From: Streptosporangiaceae bacterium
GTDB taxonomy: Bacteria > Actinomycetota > Actinomycetes > Streptosporangiales > Streptosporangiaceae
Direction: 5' to 3'
Assembly (NCBI GenBank): GCA_030041195.1
Contig: JASHOI010000064.1
Coordinates: 1 to 46,061, forward strand
Length of the DNA stretch: 46,061 bases
Shown: positions 18,363 through 25,448 of the stretch, one piece after another
Layout of the letters: every line of letters starts with the position of its first letter
How positions within the stretch are numbered: position 1 is the stretch's first letter
The notes under the pieces: model-generated
What the model saw: only the letters and a program-made list of their open reading frames with translations
Database searches by the model: none
Told to the model about the DNA's origin: nothing
Program-made: the position numbers and the translations under genes

Positions 18363-18600
18363 GCCGCAGCTGCGCTAGCGCGCGAACGCGGCTTCGTGGT
18401 GCTGACCGAGACCGTCGTGCAGTCCGAGGCGCATCTGCCGTTTGCAGGCCTTCATCAGCGTGCCGTCCTCGACGCGGCCTTCGGGCTCGGGCGGGAACCG
18501 GCGCCGGAGCGATTCCGGATCGCGATGGCCGTACTCGAGTTGCTTGGTGAGGCCGCGACCGACGCACCGCTGCTGGTCTTGGCCGAGGAACTGCTTCGCC
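18363..18600 (+). pseudogene. Fragment of a LuxR-family ATPase regulator (post-Walker A part)
   Basis: The frame read from 18363 encodes AAAALARERGFVVLTET followed by VVQSEAHLPFAGLHQRAVL, PERFRIAMAVLELLGEAATD and APLLVLAEELL. This is the stretch that follows the Walker A loop in large STAND/LuxR-type regulators. There is no start, P-loop or C-terminal HTH on this strand, and the similarity stops where the Walker B and sensor region should follow. It is read as a decayed remnant. The matching N-terminal piece lies immediately downstream on the opposite strand. Confidence 0.65.
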
Positions 18601-18629
18601 CGCTGCGTTTCCGCGCGGCGGATTTGCCT

Positions 18630-18780
18630 CCCGCGCAGGCAGCAGGACGTTTATCCGTCGTTCTTTGGCCAGGGCGGACATCTCGGACAGGAGCCTCGAC
18701 TTCCGGATCCCCGGGTCACCGCGGAGCACCAGCGCGGCACCAGCGTGTTCGATGTCGTCCAGGAGACCGGTTCAGCACCT
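18630..18780 (-). pseudogene. Inverted fragment of a LuxR-family ATPase regulator (Walker A part)
   Basis: On the minus strand this segment reads LLDDIEHAGAALVLRGDPG, then IRKSRLLSEMSALAKERRIN. This is the Walker A region of a LuxR/STAND ATPase, with the P-loop glycine before the lysine replaced by arginine. Flanking codons lose similarity quickly in both directions. Together with the plus-strand fragment at 18363-18600 it accounts for adjoining parts of one type of protein, now in opposite orientations. Decay after an inversion is the simplest reading. The rest of 18221-18853 shows nothing else recognisable. Confidence 0.6.
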
Positions 18781-18853
18781 CTAGCTTGAAAACACGCCCA
18801 AAAAGCGGTGGCCGATCCTTCGACAGCTCCGGCCTCAGCGCAGTTGCCGGGGG

Positions 18854-19309
18854 TCAAGGCCGGCCGTGGCGCCGCCGCGACCGCGCCCACGTGCGGGCGA
18901 CTATCCGCGCCAGTGTCAGCGAGGCCAGAACCACGACGGTCGTGTCGACCGCGGGTACCCAGCGGACCTGGTCGCCCTTGACGATGTAGACGCCTGCAGG
19001 CAGCACCAAGGCGCCGAAACCCCCGCCAGTCTCCGCCCGCCCCGAATCCTGCGATGCGGCGTCGTGTACTGCCCGGTCGCTCTCCGGCAAGGGATCGGAA
19101 TCGGCGCCCGGCTCGCTGTGGCGAGGGCGTGCGGTACCCCCGCCACCTCCGCCAGCCACCAGCGCCACAGGAATGATGAGCACGCCGTCCTTCTCGTATG
19201 CAGTACCGAACGAGCGGTGCACGGAGAGATTCTCTCCCGCTCTCGCCAACAGGTTCTCCACGTCCATGTCAACCATCTTCTCCTGCACCTGGCTGGCCAG
19301 CTTGATCAC
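18854..19309 (-). CDS. GerW / YtfJ-like family protein with C-terminal hydrophobic segment
   Basis: A 151-residue protein. The N-terminal part (VENLLARAGENLSVHRSFGT, then GVLIIPVALVAGGGGGG) matches the GerW (YtfJ) family, first known from Bacillus spores but widespread in non-sporulating actinobacteria. After a variable acidic linker the second half contains LVLPAGVYIVKGDQVRWVP and then a hydrophobic segment, VDTTVVVLASLTLARIV, ending in a basic tail, so it may be membrane-anchored. The GTG at 19309 has AGGA upstream; an internal ATG at 19276 is an alternative. Function unknown. Confidence 0.75.
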   Translation of the reverse strand: MIKLASQVQEKMVDMDVENLLARAGENLSVHRSFGTAYEKDGVLIIPVALVAGGGGGGTARPRHSEPGADSDPLPESDRAVHDAASQDSGRAETGGGFGALVLPAGVYIVKGDQVRWVPAVDTTVVVLASLTLARIVARTWARSRRRHGRP

Positions 19310-19348
19310 CCCGCGTAAGTCCTGATCGGCGCGGGGATCTCACTAGGT

Positions 19349-19912
19349 ATGAGCACGATGACGCTCCCCGAGGGCCTGACCTACGTGCCCGGGTTCCTCA
19401 CCGCGGCCGAGGAACGCGATGTGCTGACAGTGGTGGCGACGGTCGAGCTGCATCCGTACGTGCTGCACGACACGCCGTCGCGGCGGCTGGTGCAAGCCTT
19501 CGGCCGCGCCCAGATCACCGGCGCATACGGTGATGGCCCGGCAGTGCCGATCCCCGCCGAGCTGGAGTGGCTCCGGGACCGCTGCGCCGTCCTGATGGGC
19601 CGCGAACCCGGTGAACTGGAGGACCTGCTTGTTACCCAATACCCGCCCGGCGCAGGGATCGGCTGGCACCGCGATGCCCCACAATTCGGCGACGTCAGCG
19701 GCGTCTCGCTGCTGACCGCGTGCCGGATGCGGTTTCGCCGGGGTCGGCCCCGCGCCTGGGAGACCGTCGAACTCACCCTCGAGCCCCGTTCCGCCTATGT
19801 CCTGTCCGGCCCGGCACGGACACAATGGCAGCACCATATCCCGCCAGTGACCCAGGAGCGGTGGTCGATGACGTTTCGCACCCTGCGCCATCCCACACCC
19901 GGCACACGGTAA
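19349..19912 (+). CDS. alkB: AlkB-type alpha-ketoglutarate-dependent dioxygenase
   Basis: A 187-residue Fe(II)/2-oxoglutarate oxygenase of the AlkB type, which removes alkyl groups from N1-methyladenine and N3-methylcytosine in nucleic acids. The iron-binding facial triad is visible: GWHRDAPQFG (His and Asp) near residue 109 and QHHIPPVT (second His) near residue 158. The 2-oxoglutarate arginines follow in ERWSMTFRTLR. The length is typical. It stands alone, divergent from the GerW-like gene with about 40 bases between, so the two may share a short control region. Substrate (DNA, RNA or protein) cannot be told from sequence. Confidence 0.88.
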   Translation: MSTMTLPEGLTYVPGFLTAAEERDVLTVVATVELHPYVLHDTPSRRLVQAFGRAQITGAYGDGPAVPIPAELEWLRDRCAVLMGREPGELEDLLVTQYPPGAGIGWHRDAPQFGDVSGVSLLTACRMRFRRGRPRAWETVELTLEPRSAYVLSGPARTQWQHHIPPVTQERWSMTFRTLRHPTPGTR

Positions 19913-19995
19913 GCGGCCCTCCTCAAACGGCTCATCGCAGACGCCGTTCCTCCAGCCCGTACATCCCCGGGGCCCAGCCTTTCCCTAGGTGAAGG

Positions 19996-20484
19996 CTAAG
20001 CGGCGTTGAGGAGCCGGACAGGAGGGCTGTCCAGGTAGGCACGGGCCATCGCATAACGCCGTTCGATGTGGCCTAGCGCGATGTTGCAGGTATGGCACAG
20101 GAGCCCTCGGATGCACTCTCCGCACGATCGCCTCTTCGCCTCGCAGCACGTGTGATCATGATCTATATGGATGAGCTGTCCCTGTGCAAACGGCTCGTGA
20201 CACATGCCGCAGGCCTGCTGCTGCGCATCCAGCAAAAGGTAGAACTGCTCCTCAGTCAGCCCGTAACAAGTGATGCGGTACTTCCGCTTAGATTTTCTGC
20301 GGGACTCCGGTGACTGGAGGTGCGGGTGATCGCGCCGGTATGCTCTCTGGCGCGCCATGTTCTCGGCTGTCATGCAGTATCCACCGTGGCCCGGCGTGCG
20401 CGCACACGTAGTCATCTTGCGCGGCATCCACTTACCGCACAGGGCTTTAGCCGTATTCCAGTCACTAGCTGACATGGCAGTCAT
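19996..20484 (-). CDS. Recombination endonuclease VII-like HNH nuclease
   Basis: About 162 residues. The C-terminal 95 residues carry the endonuclease VII signature: YGLTEEQFYLLLDAQQQACG, MCHEP, IHIDHDH, then CIRGLLCHTCNIALG. The paired CxxC motifs bind structural zinc and HIDHDH holds the catalytic residues. Phage T4 gp49 of this family resolves Holliday junctions. The N-terminal part (CGKWMPRKMTTC) contains two more cysteines. The frame stays open upstream through the tRNA gene, but the ATG at 20484 or 20475 is the sensible start. The position next to tRNA-Val suggests arrival with a phage or integrative element. Confidence 0.8.
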   Translation of the reverse strand: MTAMSASDWNTAKALCGKWMPRKMTTCARTPGHGGYCMTAENMARQRAYRRDHPHLQSPESRRKSKRKYRITCYGLTEEQFYLLLDAQQQACGMCHEPFAQGQLIHIDHDHTCCEAKRRSCGECIRGLLCHTCNIALGHIERRYAMARAYLDSPPVRLLNAA

Positions 20485-20528
20485 CCGCCTTGGTCCATCG
20501 GAACTGGAGACGGGGCCGGAGAATCCGG

Positions 20529-20600
20529 TGGGCGCAATTGGGTTCGAACCAATGACTTTCCGCTTGTAAGGCGGACGCTCTACCACTGAGCTATGCACCC
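20529..20600 (-). tRNA. tRNA-Val(TAC)
   Basis: On the minus strand the sequence folds as a full cloverleaf. The 7-bp acceptor stem is GGGTGCA/TGCGCCC with one G-T pair. The D arm is GCTCAGTGGTAGAGC, and the anticodon stem TCCGC/GCGGA encloses loop CTTACAA with anticodon TAC. The T arm is ATTGG-TTCGAAC-CCAAT. CCA is not encoded. TAC reads the valine GTA codon, rare in GC-rich genomes. Confidence 0.95.
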
Positions 20601-20722
20601 TGAAGTCGCTGGACGCACGACACTTCTCGTCGGCCGCAGCCCCGGCTAGCGTACCCGCTCGGTGATGACGACAGAGTAGCTGTCCGCACCGACAAAACAA
20701 GGCAAACCAAGGACGGCCTCGC

Positions 20723-21078
20723 TCAGGCGCCACCATCGGCTGCAGGGGCCAGCGCGCCGACCAGCGCATACATCGCCTGGTTGGCGGGCGTGGGCACGCC
20801 GTGGCGCCGGCCGAGCCTGGTGATCGCGCCGCTCAGCAGCTTGTTCTCCAGCTCCCGGCCTGCCAGGCGGTCGTACAGCATCGAGGTCCCGTCCTCCTCG
20901 CCGAACCCCTCGTAGAAGTGCATCGTGGCGGCCACGTCCTCCTGGCCCAGCTTCGCACCCTCGACGATCCCGACGGCCACGGCCTCGGCGAGCAGCACCT
21001 GGATGAGTTCGCGGACCTCCGCATCCCGGAAGACACCGTGCCGACCGCGCCCGCGCCGATGACGGCGACCTCCGGCAC
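20723..21078 (-). pseudogene. panE: 2-dehydropantoate 2-reductase, internally deleted
   Basis: The ATG at 21078 opens MPEVAVIGAGAVGT, the Rossmann start of a ketopantoate reductase. After about 15 codons, similarity jumps frame to DAEVRELIQVLLAEAVAVG, EDVAATMHFYEGFGEE, LYDRLAGRELENKLLSGAI and GVPTPANQAMYALV, the C-terminal domain of the same family. The roughly 170 residues between, including the catalytic lysine region, are missing and the two parts are out of frame. This is therefore a deletion derivative, not a working enzyme. It sits just downstream of the MFS exporter gene. Confidence 0.8.
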
Positions 21079-21117
21079 TGCCGCTTCCTCCTCCGCTCCC
21101 CCGGGCTCCGGACAGAC

Positions 21118-21152
21118 GACAACGTGCGCACCGGTAGGGCACGCACGTTGTC
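21118..21152 (-). terminator. Hairpin after the MFS exporter gene
   Basis: GACAACGTGCG (21118-21128) and CGCACGTTGTC (21142-21152) form a perfect 11-bp stem with a 13-base loop, 11 bases past the exporter stop codon on its own strand. No T-tract follows, so it is either a factor-dependent or L-shaped actinobacterial terminator, or an mRNA-stabilising hairpin. Confidence 0.6.
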
Positions 21153-21162
21153 AGGCTGCTGA

Positions 21163-22791
21163 TCAGGACCTGGTGGCGCAGACCTCCTGAGCCCCGGCGG
21201 ATGCTGCCTGCTGCGGCACCGCGGCCTTCTCCGGCTCTGCAGTGGCGGCGCTCGGCAGCACACCGCGCGCCCGCGCCGGAAGGAAGATCAGGGCCACGAA
21301 CGCGGCGGCGGCGGTTGCCCCGGCGGCCACCAGCGAACCGTGGTGCAGTCCGGTCATGAAGGCCTGGCGGGTGGCGTCCGCGGCCACCTCGCGCAGGCCG
21401 GGCGGCAGGTGCCCGGCGATGGCCAGCCCGGCGGCCACCGACTGCCCGGCCGTCGACGCGACCCGGGCGGGCACGCCCAGCCCGCTCAGCGTCGACACAA
21501 TGTGGCTCGCGTACGCCGAGCTCAGCACCGAGCCGACGACCGCGACCCCGAGCGTGCCACCCAGTTCGCGGGTGGTGTCGTTCACGGCCGAGCCGACACC
21601 GGCCTTGTCCGGCGGCAGGGCGCCCATGATGGCCTCGGTGGCCGGGCTTGCGGTCAGGCCGAGACCGGCCGCCATGAGGACCATCGCGACGATGATCCGG
21701 CCCCAGTAGGGAGTGTCGACCCCCGTGGTGGCCGCAACCAGGAAACCCGCGCTCATCAGCAGCATCCCGCCGGTCACGACCGCCTTGGTCCCCACCCGCT
21801 TCATCACCGCGATGGCGGCCGGCGAGAAGGCGCCGGTCACGATCGCGAACGGCAGCGTCGCCACGCCCGCGCGCAGCGGGTCGTAGCCGCGCACGAGCTG
21901 GAAGTACTGGGTGATCATGAAGATGAACCCGAACAGGCCGAAGAAGGCCAGCGCGATCGAGACGCTGCCCGCGGTGAACCGCGGGTTGCGGAACAGCCGC
22001 ACGTTGAGCATCGGGTCCGGGCGGCGCAGCTGGCTGGCGACAAAAACCGTCAGCAGCACCGCGGCACCGGCGAACCCGCCGAGGGTCGCGGCCGACAGCC
22101 AGCCGAGGCTCGGCGCCTCGATGACCGTGTAGGTGAGCAGGCCGATGCCGGCAATGGAGAGCAGCGCGCCGACCGGGTCGAACCGTCCAGCCTTCGGGTC
22201 ACGCGACTCCGGCAGCAGCCACGCTCCGGCCGCCAGGGCGACGATCACGATCGGCACGTTGACCAGGAACACCGAGCTCCAGGTGAAGTGCCGGAGCAGC
22301 AGCCCGCCGGTCACCGGGCCGATGGCGACGGCCAGGCCGGACACGCCGGACCAGATGCCGATCGCGGTGGCCCGCTCCTTGGCTGAAGTGAACACGTTGG
22401 TCAGCAGCGCCAGCGTGGCCGGGTAGATGAGCGCGGCGGCCAAGCCCATGGCCCCGCGGGCGGCTATCAGCTCGCCGGTGCTGCGGGACAGCGCCGCGGC
22501 GACCGAAAACACCGCGAACAGCACCAGGCCAATCTGCAGCCAGCGGCGGCGGCCGAACCGGTCGCCCATGTTCCCGCCGACGAGCAGCAGCCCGGCGAAC
22601 ATCAGCGTGTAGGCGTCCACGACCCACTGCAGGTCCTGCGTGGACGCCGACAGCTTCCGGCTGATCGTCGGCAGCGCTACGTTGACGATCGTGTTGTCGA
22701 CCACGACGAGAAGCACGCTGAGGCACAGGACCGCCAGGATCCACCAGCGTCGGCGCTCCGGCCGGGCTTGCGGAAGGGTGCGCGTTGCCAT
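21163..22791 (-). CDS. MFS drug exporter, DHA2 / EmrB-QacA type
   Basis: A 542-residue integral membrane protein with about 14 hydrophobic helices. Diagnostic segments are VVDNTIVNVALPTISRKL in helix 1, LQWVVDAYTLMFAGLLLVGG, the motif A loop GDRFGRRRWLQ, and motif C GPVTGGLLLRHFTWSSVFLV (antiporter signature). The ATG has AGGAGG six bases upstream. Family members expel lipophilic drugs or antibiotics in exchange for protons. It is divergent from a TetR gene, with a strong palindrome between them, so it is probably derepressed by a substrate. The C-terminal tail is polar and cytoplasmic. Confidence 0.92.
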   Translation of the reverse strand: MATRTLPQARPERRRWWILAVLCLSVLLVVVDNTIVNVALPTISRKLSASTQDLQWVVDAYTLMFAGLLLVGGNMGDRFGRRRWLQIGLVLFAVFSVAAALSRSTGELIAARGAMGLAAALIYPATLALLTNVFTSAKERATAIGIWSGVSGLAVAIGPVTGGLLLRHFTWSSVFLVNVPIVIVALAAGAWLLPESRDPKAGRFDPVGALLSIAGIGLLTYTVIEAPSLGWLSAATLGGFAGAAVLLTVFVASQLRRPDPMLNVRLFRNPRFTAGSVSIALAFFGLFGFIFMITQYFQLVRGYDPLRAGVATLPFAIVTGAFSPAAIAVMKRVGTKAVVTGGMLLMSAGFLVAATTGVDTPYWGRIIVAMVLMAAGLGLTASPATEAIMGALPPDKAGVGSAVNDTTRELGGTLGVAVVGSVLSSAYASHIVSTLSGLGVPARVASTAGQSVAAGLAIAGHLPPGLREVAADATRQAFMTGLHHGSLVAAGATAAAAFVALIFLPARARGVLPSAATAEPEKAAVPQQAASAGAQEVCATRS

Positions 22792-22800
22792 CGGAACCTC

Positions 22801-22842
22801 CTGTAGAACGTTGTACTATAACTGTGTAACATTGTTCTACAG
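22801..22842. promoter_or_regulatory. Palindromic operator between MFS exporter and TetR regulator
   Basis: CTGTAGAAC (22801-22809) and GTTCTACAG (22834-22842) are perfect 9-bp inverted arms, and both continue inward with a matching TGT/ACA two bases on. -10-like hexamers TACTAT (plus) and TATAGT (minus) sit in the 24-base centre, so a dimer or pair of dimers bound here would shut off both divergent promoters. The minus-strand arm also overlaps the leader of the exporter gene. Confidence 0.75.
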
Positions 22843-22875
22843 ATGTCAAGCGGAACCGCGTCAGGAGGAGCCGTC

Positions 22876-23523
22876 ATGAGTGCTGCGAACCCGGAGCCCG
22901 GGCGGCCATCGCCGACGCCGTGCGCGAACCCAGAGCCCGGGCGGAGGTCACGGACGCCGAGCGCGAACGTGGAGCGGGAACTTGTCTCAGCCGCCGAGGC
23001 GGTCCTGGTCCGCGACGGGCCGGGCGGGGTGACCGTCCGCGCGGTGGCGGCCGAGGCGGGCATCGCCCCGATGGGCGTCTATAACCGGCTCGGCGGCAAG
23101 GATGGGCTCGTCGACGCGCTGCTGATCATGGGGTTCGACCGGCTGCGCGCCTCGGTCGAGGCGGGGCCGGAGCCGGACATGCTGGACCGGCTGCGCGCCT
23201 GTGGCATGCGCTACCGCGAGTTCGCGCTCGCCAACCGCCACTTCTACGCGATCATGTTCGAGGACGCCATCCCGCACGAGCACTCCTCGGACGAGGTGGC
23301 CGAGCACGCGGGGGCGGCGTTCGGCGCGCTGGTGCGCAATGTGGAAGCCGCCGCGGTGGCCGGGCGGATCGAGGCGGCGGATCCCATCGAGGTCGCGCAG
23401 CAGGTCTGGAGCGCGGTGCACGGCGCCGTGGCGCTGGAGCTGAAGGGCCTGGTGCAGACGCCGGACCCCGAGGCGACCTACCGGGAGACCGTCGACACCG
23501 TGCTCCGCGGCCTGGCGGTCTAA
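22876..23523 (+). CDS. TetR family regulator (WHG-type) of the adjacent exporter
   Basis: A 215-residue repressor. After a proline-rich, repetitive N-terminal tail (NPEPGR appears twice) comes the HTH: LVSAAEAVLVRDGPGGVTVR, AVAAEAGIAPMGVYNRLGGK and DGLVDALLIMGFDRLRA. The C-terminal ligand domain (RYREFALANRHFYAIMFED, VWSAVHGAVALEL) matches the WHG class. The ATG at 22876 follows AGGAGGAG at five bases; an upstream GTG frame exists from 22843 but would start inside the operator region. The divergent arrangement with the MFS gene and the operator supports a repressor-efflux pair. Confidence 0.9.
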   Translation: MSAANPEPGRPSPTPCANPEPGRRSRTPSANVERELVSAAEAVLVRDGPGGVTVRAVAAEAGIAPMGVYNRLGGKDGLVDALLIMGFDRLRASVEAGPEPDMLDRLRACGMRYREFALANRHFYAIMFEDAIPHEHSSDEVAEHAGAAFGALVRNVEAAAVAGRIEAADPIEVAQQVWSAVHGAVALELKGLVQTPDPEATYRETVDTVLRGLAV

Positions 23524-23538
23524 GCGCCGCGCCCTGCA

Positions 23539-23600
23539 TTTTCATGATGGTGGTGGTTGATTTTGGCTGCTATGCCGGATCACCACGATCATGGAATGGC
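23539..23600. repeat. Degenerate copy of a dispersed hairpin repeat (copy A)
   Basis: TTTTCATGATGGTGG on the left and CCACGATCATGGAATGG on the right frame a loop of about 30 bases. The right flank (ATGGAATGGCGGGC) is the same as that of copy B 90 bases away apart from one base. The loop core is diverged from copies B and C. Confidence 0.6.
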
Positions 23601-23626
23601 GGGCCGGTGCGCGCCGCGGCGCGACA

Positions 23627-23690
23627 CTTTCATGATCGTGGCGGATTTGTTGTCGTATCTGCTAAAAATCCACCGCGATCATGGGATGGC
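23627..23690. repeat. Dispersed hairpin repeat (copy B)
   Basis: CATGATCGTGG and CCACCGCGATCATGG arms flank a loop reading GATTTGTTGTCGTATCTGC. The 41-base segment 23644-23684 matches 30957-30997 with only two differences. It sits between the convergent TetR and zinc-ribbon genes, where it could serve as a two-way terminator. The gap 23524-23729 holds nothing else recognisable. Confidence 0.75.
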
Positions 23691-23729
23691 GGGCTGGGCT
23701 GCACGCCGCCGACCCGCATCGGGGGGCGG

Positions 23730-24134
23730 TCAGCCGATCCGGGCGGGCTTGCCTGCCCGGCCGAGGACGCGGGCCAGGGCAAGCTCGACTTCTTCGGCGA
23801 GGCTCGGAGTATCGCCGAGGTCCGGACCCGAGCCGGGCACGCTCTCCGCCCCGGCGGCGGGCGCCACGCTGGGGATGGGGCCCACGCCCGCGGCGGCGGC
23901 AGCGGAACTCGGCTCGCGGACGTAACCGCAGTCGCGGCACTCGACCTCGCCGAGCCTGCGCACCAGGTGCACGCTCGAGCAGACCGGGCACTGGTCGAGC
24001 TCGCCGGCCCAGTCGACCGAGGACTGGCAGGCCGGGCAGATCAGCACCTGGCGGTCGGCCCGGACGCCCCGCTTCCAGGGGCTCTCGCCCCGGTCGGGGT
24101 CGACCTGCCGCGCACCACACCGATAGCAGGGCAT
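23730..24134 (-). CDS. Small zinc-ribbon protein with four CxxC motifs
   Basis: A 134-residue protein. It has four cysteine pairs in the first 75 residues: CYRC near residue 3, CPAC near 33, CPVC near 49 and CRDC near 71, enough for two zinc ribbons. An alanine/proline-rich linker follows and then an amphipathic C-terminal helix, SLAEEVELALARVLGRAGK. There is no DNA-binding or catalytic domain beyond the ribbons. It lies 49 bases downstream of ahpE in the same orientation and may be the last gene of that unit. Role unknown; nucleic-acid or protein binding is plausible. Confidence 0.72.
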   Translation of the reverse strand: MPCYRCGARQVDPDRGESPWKRGVRADRQVLICPACQSSVDWAGELDQCPVCSSVHLVRRLGEVECRDCGYVREPSSAAAAAGVGPIPSVAPAAGAESVPGSGPDLGDTPSLAEEVELALARVLGRAGKPARIG

Positions 24135-24183
24135 GAAGTATGTTCCGATTCTGCCGTTCCCCCAGAACGCGCCCGTCAGCTGG

Positions 24184-24645
24184 CTAGTCCAGCTCCGCCA
24201 GCGCTTTCTGATACTCGGCGATGTCCCGTGCCTGCGGTACCGGGTTCACGACCTTCCACCGCACGACGCCATTCTTATCGATGATGAAGGTTCCGCGCGT
24301 CGCTATTCCCATCTTCTCATCGAACACGCCATACGCCTTCGCGACCTCGCCGTGCGGCCAGAAGTCCGACAGCAGGGCGAACTGGAAGTGCTCCGCGTCG
24401 GCCCACGCGCGGTGCGCGAAGCCCGAGTCGACCGACACCGTGAGCAGCTCGACGTCGTCCCGCGACACCTCGGGGAACTCGTCGCGCATCGCGCACAGCT
24501 CGCCGGTGCAGACCCCGCTGAAGGCCAGCGGGTAGAACACGACCACGACGTTCTTCTTGCCGCGGAAGCCGGAGAGCTTCACGGGGGTGCCGTGCTGGTC
24601 TTTTAGCTCGAAATCCGGTGCCTCGTCGCCGACCTCAACAGCCAT
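24184..24645 (-). CDS. ahpE: Peroxiredoxin, AhpE type
   Basis: A 153-residue thioredoxin-fold peroxidase. The peroxidatic cysteine is in FYPLAFSGVCTGELC near residue 45, where the preceding Thr-rich PxxxT/SxxC pattern and the second cysteine five residues on are visible. LLSDFWPHGEVAKAYGVFDE and ATRGTFIIDKNG are near-diagnostic for the mycobacterial AhpE group. It reduces hydroperoxides and peroxynitrite, using mycothiol/mycoredoxin in actinobacteria. The extra cysteine may allow an internal disulfide. It is followed upstream by the DUF3052 gene and then aceE, a known actinobacterial neighbourhood. Confidence 0.92.
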   Translation of the reverse strand: MAVEVGDEAPDFELKDQHGTPVKLSGFRGKKNVVVVFYPLAFSGVCTGELCAMRDEFPEVSRDDVELLTVSVDSGFAHRAWADAEHFQFALLSDFWPHGEVAKAYGVFDEKMGIATRGTFIIDKNGVVRWKVVNPVPQARDIAEYQKALAELD

Positions 24646-24805
24646 TGCTGGTCCTTTCCTTCACGGTGGGATGCTGGCACGGGCTGCTGACAGAGCCCGC
24701 GCGTTGCGCGACGAGTTCAGTCTGCCATCAGCGCCGGCGAGCCGCGCCAGCCACCCGGGCGCAGCACTCAGCGCCCTGGGGAACCGGCGCGAGTGCGGCG
24801 GAGGT

Positions 24806-25234
24806 TCAGCGACGCGCCTTCGGCGCGACCAGCCGGGTGCCCGACCAGTCCCTCCCGGCACTCACGGTGGACGTCTGCGACAGCCCCGCCGTTGGCGCCG
24901 ACTCACCGATCTCGCTGGGTTCCACGTGACCGTCCCGGCCCGACTTGGGCGTGAACAGCCAGATATAGCCGCCGTCGGCGAGCGGTGTCAGCGCGTCCAC
25001 CAGCGCGTCCACGAGATCACCGTCCCCGTCCCGCCACCAGAGCAGGACCACATCGACAACATCGTCGAAGTCCTCGTCGACGAGCTCAACATCCTGCACC
25101 GCGGCGATCGACTCGCGAATCTGCTCGTCGCAGTCTTCGTCGTAGCCGATCTCCTGCACCACCTGGCCCGGCTTGATGCCAAGCCGCCCGGCCAGGTCGC
25201 GCTGGTCTTGCGCCTGGCCCGCGGTCGCGCTCAC
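24806..25234 (-). CDS. DUF3052 family protein
   Basis: A 142-residue acidic protein. It has LAGRLGIKPGQVVQEIGYDE, DCDEQIRESIAAV, VDVVLLWWRDGDGDLVDAL and DALTPLADGGYIWLFTPKSG, the blocks of DUF3052. These proteins are restricted to Actinobacteria and characteristically sit between the AhpE-type peroxiredoxin and pyruvate dehydrogenase E1, as here. No catalytic motif is evident. The 160-base gap to ahpE and the 214-base gap upstream show no other gene. Confidence 0.88.
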   Translation of the reverse strand: MSATAGQAQDQRDLAGRLGIKPGQVVQEIGYDEDCDEQIRESIAAVQDVELVDEDFDDVVDVVLLWWRDGDGDLVDALVDALTPLADGGYIWLFTPKSGRDGHVEPSEIGESAPTAGLSQTSTVSAGRDWSGTRLVAPKARR

Positions 25235-25448
25235 TGACGTCCTCCTGAGTCCCTTCCCGCTGCCCGCTGGCGCGCATCTCGCCCCGCACCACGCCCGCGA
25301 ACGGCGGCTCTAGTCAGGCGCGACGCTGTGAGCGCCGTCACCTCTTGATCGGACAGTTCACACTGGGCAGGGCCGGTGCGCAAGTCACAATTCGCACACA
25401 GGCCCAAAACAACGGTCATGGCTTGATCTTCCCCCGCAGCCGACGGCG

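Noticed and set aside
18244..18729. Intact minus-strand gene carrying the Walker A-like motif
   Set aside because: Similarity covers only about 45 residues, the P-loop glycine is lost and the remainder is arginine/proline-rich; treated as a relic.
20485..20769. N-terminal extension of the endonuclease VII-like frame
   Set aside because: It translates the tRNA-Val gene (the segment VHSSVVERPPYKRKVIGSNP is a tRNA read as protein), so the coding start must be later.
25231..25419. 62-codon minus-strand frame with cysteines before the DUF3052 gene
   Set aside because: The cysteines (LCANCDLRTGPAQC) are suggestive, but the rest is random-looking and overlaps the DUF3052 ribosome-binding region.
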